Shown in pieces: positions 60,053-64,000 of a stretch of 64,000 nucleotides of DNA. Every line of letters starts with the position of its first letter. Position 1 is the stretch's first letter. Below the pieces are notes generated by a model. That model was not told the DNA's origin and ran no database searches. It saw only the letters and a list, made by a program, of their open reading frames with translations. Both the position numbers and the translations under genes were made by a program. Origin of the DNA: JACCYQ01 sp036675565 (GTDB lineage: Bacteria > Bacteroidota > Bacteroidia > Chitinophagales > Chitinophagaceae). Location of the stretch: positions 62,001 to 126,000 of the forward strand of contig JAKFER010000244.1 of assembly GCA_036675565.1 (NCBI GenBank). Direction: 5' to 3'.

Positions 60053-62425
60053 CTAATTTCTCACAGGCTTACCGCTTTTCAATACGCTTTGAATCCTTTC
60101 AAGTGATTTCTTTTCGCCACATAAACTGAGAAAAGCCTCTCTTTCCAGGTCGAGCAGGTATTGTTCTGAAACCAGGCTTTGTTCACTTAAATCGCCACCA
60201 CACATTACATAAGCCAGTTTTTTGGCAACCAGTGAATCGTGTTCCGTTGCATAGCCGGCTTTCAACATCCCATTGATTCCCGCATATAAAGTTCCCAAAC
60301 CGGTTCTGCCTAAAACCCGGATATCTTTTCGCTGAACGGGTGTAACATATCCACTTTCATAAATTTCTAAAACTGATTTTTTTGCTTCAGCAACCCTGCG
60401 GTCCTGGTTCATTACTATTTCATCTAACCCTTTGCGATAAACACCAATTTCAAAACCTTCCTGTGCCGAAGTACCCACTTTGGCTGTGGCTATAGTTAAG
60501 AACCTGTTCTTTAATGTAATTGTTTCAGGTTCATCTGTGTGCATTTCATCACTGGCTCTTAATACAAATTCTTTTGTACCGCCACCCCCGGGAATCAGGC
60601 CAACACCCAATTCAACAAGGCCTGTATAAGTTTCTGCTGCGGGACAACATTTGTCTGCATGCAAGCTCATTTCACAGGCACCGCCAAGTGCTAAACCATG
60701 CGGCGCCACAACAACCGGGATAGATGAATATCTTACCCGCATCATAGTATTTTGAAACATGCGGATGGCCATATCCAATTCTTCATATTCCTGTTCTATC
60801 GCCAGCATGAAAATCATCCCAACATTGGCACCCGCACTAAAGTTGCCTCCTTCATTGGCGATGACAAGTCCTTTGTGATTTTTTTCAGCCATTTCAATGC
60901 CTTTCATGATGCCCGAAAGAACATCACCACCAATGCTACCCATTTTTGTTGTCCATTGTAATCCAAGAACATCATCACCCAAATCATAAATGCGGCAACT
61001 ATTATTTTTCCAGGCGATCTTTTCCTGGAAATTACTCATCACGATAAATGCTTCCTCGCCTTTAACCGGGTTGTATTGTTTTGTAGCAGGATCATATACC
61101 AGTCTGCGTCCATTTTCAATTTTGTAAAAACTTTTGTTACCACCTGCTACCATTTCAGCAACCCAACGAGCAATGGCATAGCCAGCTTCTTTCATTGATG
61201 CTATCGTCTTTTCCAGTCCTAAAACATCCCAGGTTTCAAATGCACCGATCTCCCAGCCAAAACCTGCTTTCATAGCATCGTCTACACGATAAACTTCATC
61301 ACTGATCTCGGGAATGCGATGCGAGATGTAAGAAAATAATCCATAATGAAAATGCCTGTAAAATTCAGCCGCTTTATCTTTTCCTGCAACCATCGCTTTT
61401 AAACGTTGGTTGAGATCTTCAATAGGTTTGGCTGCTTCAAGCGTAGCGAATTTTGGTTTTACTCTTGGTTTATATTCCATGGATTGAAGGTCAAGAACCA
61501 AAATTTCTTTTTCTCCGCCGGCCGATTTTGTTTTTTTGAAAAAACCCTGGCCGGTTTTATCACCTAACCATTTGTTAGAAACCATTTGCTGCAACCATGC
61601 AGGTATTTCAAATTGTGAACGGGCTTCATCCTGCGGGCAATTATCATGAACTCCTTTGGCAACATTCACCAATGTGTCAATGCCTACTACATCGGCCGTG
61701 CGAAATGTGGCAGATTTGGGTCTTCCTATGATGGTTCCCGTTAGTGCCTCCACTTCATCAATCGATAAATTTAATTTTTCAACCAGGTTAAAGATTGACA
61801 TCAGGCTAAATACACCAATCCGGTTTGCAATAAATGCCGGTGTGTCTTTGGCTAATACTGTTGTTTTTCCTAAAATCAGGTCACCATAATGCATCAGGAA
61901 ATCCACAACTTCAGAGGAAGTATGTGGCGTTGGAATGATTTCTAATAACCTTAAATATCGCGGGGGATTAAAAAAGTGTGTTCCACAAAAATGTTTTTTA
62001 AAATCTTCACTCCTTCCTTTCGTCATCATATGAATGGGAATGCCGGATGTATTGGAAGTGATCAATGTTCCGGGTTTGCGGAATTGTTCAACCTGTTCAA
62101 ATATTTTTTGTTTGATATCAAGGCGCTCCACCACCACTTCGATGGTCCAATCGCAGGCAGCAATATCTTTCAAATTGTCCTCAAAATTTCCTGTACTTAT
62201 ACGTTTTAAAACATCTTTGGAATAAATGGGAGAGGGGTTAGATTTTACAGCAGCAGCTAAAGCATCATTTACAATTTTATTTTTATCAGTTTTTTTATCA
62301 CCTTCTTGCTTGGCAGGAATATCTAATAAAAGTACCTGTAGTCCTACACCTGCAAAATGACAGGCAATCCTTGAACCCATTACACCACTACCTAATACAG
62401 CTACTTTTTTTATAATTCTTTTCAT
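60053..62425 (-). CDS. fadN: 3-hydroxyacyl-CoA dehydrogenase / enoyl-CoA hydratase fusion (FadN type)
   Basis: A 790-residue bifunctional beta-oxidation enzyme. The NAD-dependent dehydrogenase comes first (Rossmann loop AVLGSGVMGSRIACHFAG near 9-26; CGTHFFNPPRYLRLLEIIP near 147-165), and the enoyl-CoA hydratase/isomerase part is C-terminal (VIANEGGNFSAGANVGM, then GLALGGACEMSLHAD and LGVGLIPGGGGTKEF). This order is that of Bacillus FadN and opposite to E. coli FadB. It hydrates enoyl-CoA and oxidises the product; a thiolase at 1045-2223 could supply the last step. Confidence 0.93.
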   Translation of the reverse strand: MKRIIKKVAVLGSGVMGSRIACHFAGVGLQVLLLDIPAKQEGDKKTDKNKIVNDALAAAVKSNPSPIYSKDVLKRISTGNFEDNLKDIAACDWTIEVVVERLDIKQKIFEQVEQFRKPGTLITSNTSGIPIHMMTKGRSEDFKKHFCGTHFFNPPRYLRLLEIIPTPHTSSEVVDFLMHYGDLILGKTTVLAKDTPAFIANRIGVFSLMSIFNLVEKLNLSIDEVEALTGTIIGRPKSATFRTADVVGIDTLVNVAKGVHDNCPQDEARSQFEIPAWLQQMVSNKWLGDKTGQGFFKKTKSAGGEKEILVLDLQSMEYKPRVKPKFATLEAAKPIEDLNQRLKAMVAGKDKAAEFYRHFHYGLFSYISHRIPEISDEVYRVDDAMKAGFGWEIGAFETWDVLGLEKTIASMKEAGYAIARWVAEMVAGGNKSFYKIENGRRLVYDPATKQYNPVKGEEAFIVMSNFQEKIAWKNNSCRIYDLGDDVLGLQWTTKMGSIGGDVLSGIMKGIEMAEKNHKGLVIANEGGNFSAGANVGMIFMLAIEQEYEELDMAIRMFQNTMMRVRYSSIPVVVAPHGLALGGACEMSLHADKCCPAAETYTGLVELGVGLIPGGGGTKEFVLRASDEMHTDEPETITLKNRFLTIATAKVGTSAQEGFEIGVYRKGLDEIVMNQDRRVAEAKKSVLEIYESGYVTPVQRKDIRVLGRTGLGTLYAGINGMLKAGYATEHDSLVAKKLAYVMCGGDLSEQSLVSEQYLLDLEREAFLSLCGEKKSLERIQSVLKSGKPVRN

Positions 62426-62613
62426 TTCAATTTTTTATTTTTTTGAACTAATGTAATTCACCAGATAATCATTCATATTAATGAGATATTATCATGGCTC
62501 ATGTCATTTACCATTTTTTATTTATTTAGAACACGGATATTAAAAATTCAAAAAGGGCAAATAGTTGCATAACTAACTATTTACCCCGAAGATAGAAAAT
62601 AGGAATGGAATTA

Positions 62614-62639
62614 AAAAAGCTCCTTTACGGGAGCTTTTT
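62614..62639. terminator. Terminator hairpin after the NTF2-like lipoprotein gene
   Basis: AAAAAGCTCC (62614-62623) pairs with GGAGCTTTTT (62630-62639), 6-base loop. The minus-strand copy ends in a U-tract five bases beyond the stop at 62644. It occupies part of the 218-base gap before fadN; the rest of that gap is AT-rich with no recognised element. Confidence 0.75.
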
Positions 62640-62643
62640 AGAT

Positions 62644-63225
62644 TTATTTTTTCAACTTATCAGCCACAGGTGGCTTTGCTGAATATTGCTGTACATGATA
62701 TATTTTACCTGCATTATTCAATCTCCAGGTTTCATGTAATTTCATGGAATCTTTTTTCCCATTTTTTGTTGTTGTTTCTGTTCCCCACACACTAACCCAG
62801 GTTTCATTTTTTTCATCAACACTTAAAGGAACTACTGCTTCAAGATTACTTGAAATAGTATCGTAATTATCCCTGTATTGCTGACTGGCATTTATAATAC
62901 TGTCACGATTTCCTTTCAACGTTGATCCATCGGTAAATACCATTGTTACTGAATCAGCAAAAGCATCTTTCGACTGGCTCATATTTCCACTGTCCCAACT
63001 TTTCCAAACATTTAAAACGGTTTGTGCATGCTGGGAATTACCAACTGAAAATTGATCCGCATAGGATGCCGTATATGGATAATTTACGGAATCTATTTTT
63101 ATAGAATCTGCTGAAGATGGACCAGGACCAATGGCACCCATTTGATTATTATTATTATTATTATCAGCTTTATTATTACAGGCCATTATACTACCTAATG
63201 CAATGAAAAAAAACAACTTTTTCAT
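62644..63225 (-). CDS. NTF2-like lipoprotein with poly-Asn stretch
   Basis: A 193-residue lipoprotein (lipobox SIMAC, Cys16). After the Cys, residues about 18-28 hold a run of six Asn (DNNNNNNQM) encoded by six AAT repeats. The mature domain (about 65-185) looks like a SnoaL/NTF2-like fold: VWKSWDSGNMSQSKDAFADSVTMVFTDGSTLKGNRDSIINASQQY and ETWVSVWGTETTTKNGKKDSMKLHETWRLNNAGKI. Such domains bind small ligands or serve as adaptors; no catalytic residues can be named. It may be co-transcribed with the gene ending at 63287. Confidence 0.78.
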   Translation of the reverse strand: MKKLFFFIALGSIMACNNKADNNNNNNQMGAIGPGPSSADSIKIDSVNYPYTASYADQFSVGNSQHAQTVLNVWKSWDSGNMSQSKDAFADSVTMVFTDGSTLKGNRDSIINASQQYRDNYDTISSNLEAVVPLSVDEKNETWVSVWGTETTTKNGKKDSMKLHETWRLNNAGKIYHVQQYSAKPPVADKLKK

Positions 63226-63256
63226 GTGTTATTATTTTTAAATGATGTAAATATTT

Positions 63257-63278
63257 ATAATGAAGGTTTCTTCATTAT
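63257..63278 (-). terminator. Hairpin after the AsmA-like gene
   Basis: ATAATGAAG (63257-63265) and CTTCATTAT (63270-63278) form a perfect 9-bp stem with a 4-base loop, nine bases beyond the stop of the gene at 63287. There is little U-tract on the minus strand, so it is a weak terminator or an mRNA 3' stabiliser. Confidence 0.4.
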
Positions 63279-63286
63279 TACCGAAA

Positions 63287-64000
63287 TTACCGGGTCAGTT
63301 TCTTGATATGCAATTCGTATTCCTTAATTGCTTTTGCATTACTTTTTAATCCAATACTTGTACTGATACCGCTAACCAAAATTTTTACCAGGTAGTTGAA
63401 TACTGACCGGTCCTGCCATCTTTCAAAAAAAATGATGCCAGTTTTTTGTTGAAGATTATGACTCCTGATTAAAAAATTATTGGCAATGAATGAGGATAAT
63501 TTTTCACTAAAAGAAGCTTTTTCATTATCATTTTTTTTAACCTGCACTTTCAATTTATTATACAACATTTTCATTTCTCCACGTGTTGCATAATTATTTC
63601 CGGTTGCATATAACCAAAGCGAATCCAGTGTACCGGAACTGATTTTTACCTGCGTTATCGGAACCAACACCTGGTTAACTACTGTTGCATCTTCTAATTC
63701 TGCTTGCATTGCCAGTTCAAAACCCGCTAATGAATCAAGATAGGATTGATGGAATTGAAGATTCAATACGCCTTTATCAAACAGGTTACCCCTTGCATGA
63801 ACTCTCAAAGAATCATTATCACCAATATTCATATTAGTGTATGGTCCGGAATGAACATCCATTGATGTAAAATATATGGTACCGGTGTCTTTTGTTTTTT
63901 CACTTAATTCAGTATAGGTTATTTGTGAACGGGTAAGATTAATAGAGTCAATATTGAAAAGCTTCGAATTATTTTGCATAGCAACAGTGGGCAAATATTT
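63287..64000 (-). CDS. C-terminal part of a large AsmA/DUF748-like protein, cut by the window edge
   Basis: About 237 codons at the 3' end of a longer gene whose start lies beyond base 64000; the frame is open to the edge. Beta-rich text with repeated strand-like phrases (DTGTIYFTSMDVHSGPYTN, DSLRVHARGNLFDKGVLNLQF) and a C-terminal helical segment (FERWQDRSVFNYLVKILVSGISTSIGLK) resemble the ends of AsmA-like or DUF748 proteins, large envelope-spanning proteins linked with lipid transport. The assignment is by general resemblance only. Confidence 0.55.
   Translation of the reverse strand, partial: KYLPTVAMQNNSKLFNIDSINLTRSQITYTELSEKTKDTGTIYFTSMDVHSGPYTNMNIGDNDSLRVHARGNLFDKGVLNLQFHQSYLDSLAGFELAMQAELEDATVVNQVLVPITQVKISSGTLDSLWLYATGNNYATRGEMKMLYNKLKVQVKKNDNEKASFSEKLSSFIANNFLIRSHNLQQKTGIIFFERWQDRSVFNYLVKILVSGISTSIGLKSNAKAIKEYELHIKKLTR

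Noticed and set aside
1..64000. tRNA, rRNA, CRISPR, insertion sequence or prophage
   Set aside because: I looked for tRNA-like cloverleafs in gaps, regular spaced repeats, transposase or integrase motifs and terminal repeats, and saw none. A covariance-model search would be decisive for small RNAs.

Overview
The window is a gene-dense, AT-rich piece of a bacterial chromosome. Nothing in it looks plasmid- or phage-derived. It points to the phylum Bacteroidota, most likely a Chitinophaga-like lineage (Chitinophagaceae). The reasons are: the type IX secretion protein PorT next to ubiE; a secreted protease with a C-terminal type IX sorting domain; a TonB-dependent receptor with a carboxypeptidase-like N-terminal domain; many lipoproteins with an xxSC lipobox; TAnnTTTG-type promoter elements; and a division/cell-wall cluster in the order usual for this phylum (mraZ-rsmH-ftsL-ftsI-murE-mraY-murD-ftsW-murG-murC-ftsQ-ftsA-ftsZ). 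I saw no rRNA, tRNA, CRISPR array, insertion sequence or prophage. No gap between genes exceeds 300 bases; the longest is 282 bases, before mraZ.

Layout. 1-900: start of pyrD and a small exported protein (minus). 1045-5146: a thiolase, then a small Cys/His membrane protein and a ZnuD-like TonB receptor (plus). 5276-13936: a minus-strand run read as pyrC, a MutS-like ATPase, M1 aminopeptidase, YifB/ComM, a family-25 glycosyltransferase and an ABC exporter. 13992-16016: a Wzi-like outer-membrane protein and a small HExxH protein. 16013-17469: ubiE and porT, with a 43-base overlap. 17578-24548: engB, small exported proteins, a YkuK-like protein, the type IX cargo metalloprotease, a CoA-binding protein, an epimerase, a GbsR-type regulator divergent from a lipoprotein phosphodiesterase, and a 53-residue lipoprotein. 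24625-33896: RhlE helicase, pyruvate dehydrogenase E2, dnaX, a GNAT-like protein with an AI-2E-type permease, and an L,D-transpeptidase. 34151-36000: atpD-atpC. 36077-40188: ThuA lipoprotein, YqgE, an orphan histidine kinase and queA. 40471-57097: the division/cell-wall cluster, ending in a strong terminator. 57283-64000: a second epimerase paralogue, then minus-strand fadN, a membrane class III cyclase, a cytosolic-looking metzincin, an NTF2-like lipoprotein and the end of a large AsmA-like protein.

How the genes fit together. Most of the window is core housekeeping: peptidoglycan precursor synthesis and divisome assembly, pyrimidine synthesis (pyrC, pyrD), fatty-acid oxidation (thiolase, fadN), menaquinone synthesis, ATP synthase, pyruvate dehydrogenase and the DNA polymerase clamp loader. 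The parts most worth a second look are regulatory or unexplained. They include the cyclase-metzincin pair; two hairpins that abut or swallow start codons (ykuK-like gene and the 53-residue lipoprotein); a palindrome over the promoter and start codon of the metal-receptor locus; DnaA-box and MraZ-box candidates ahead of mraZ; and a perfect palindrome just before ftsZ.
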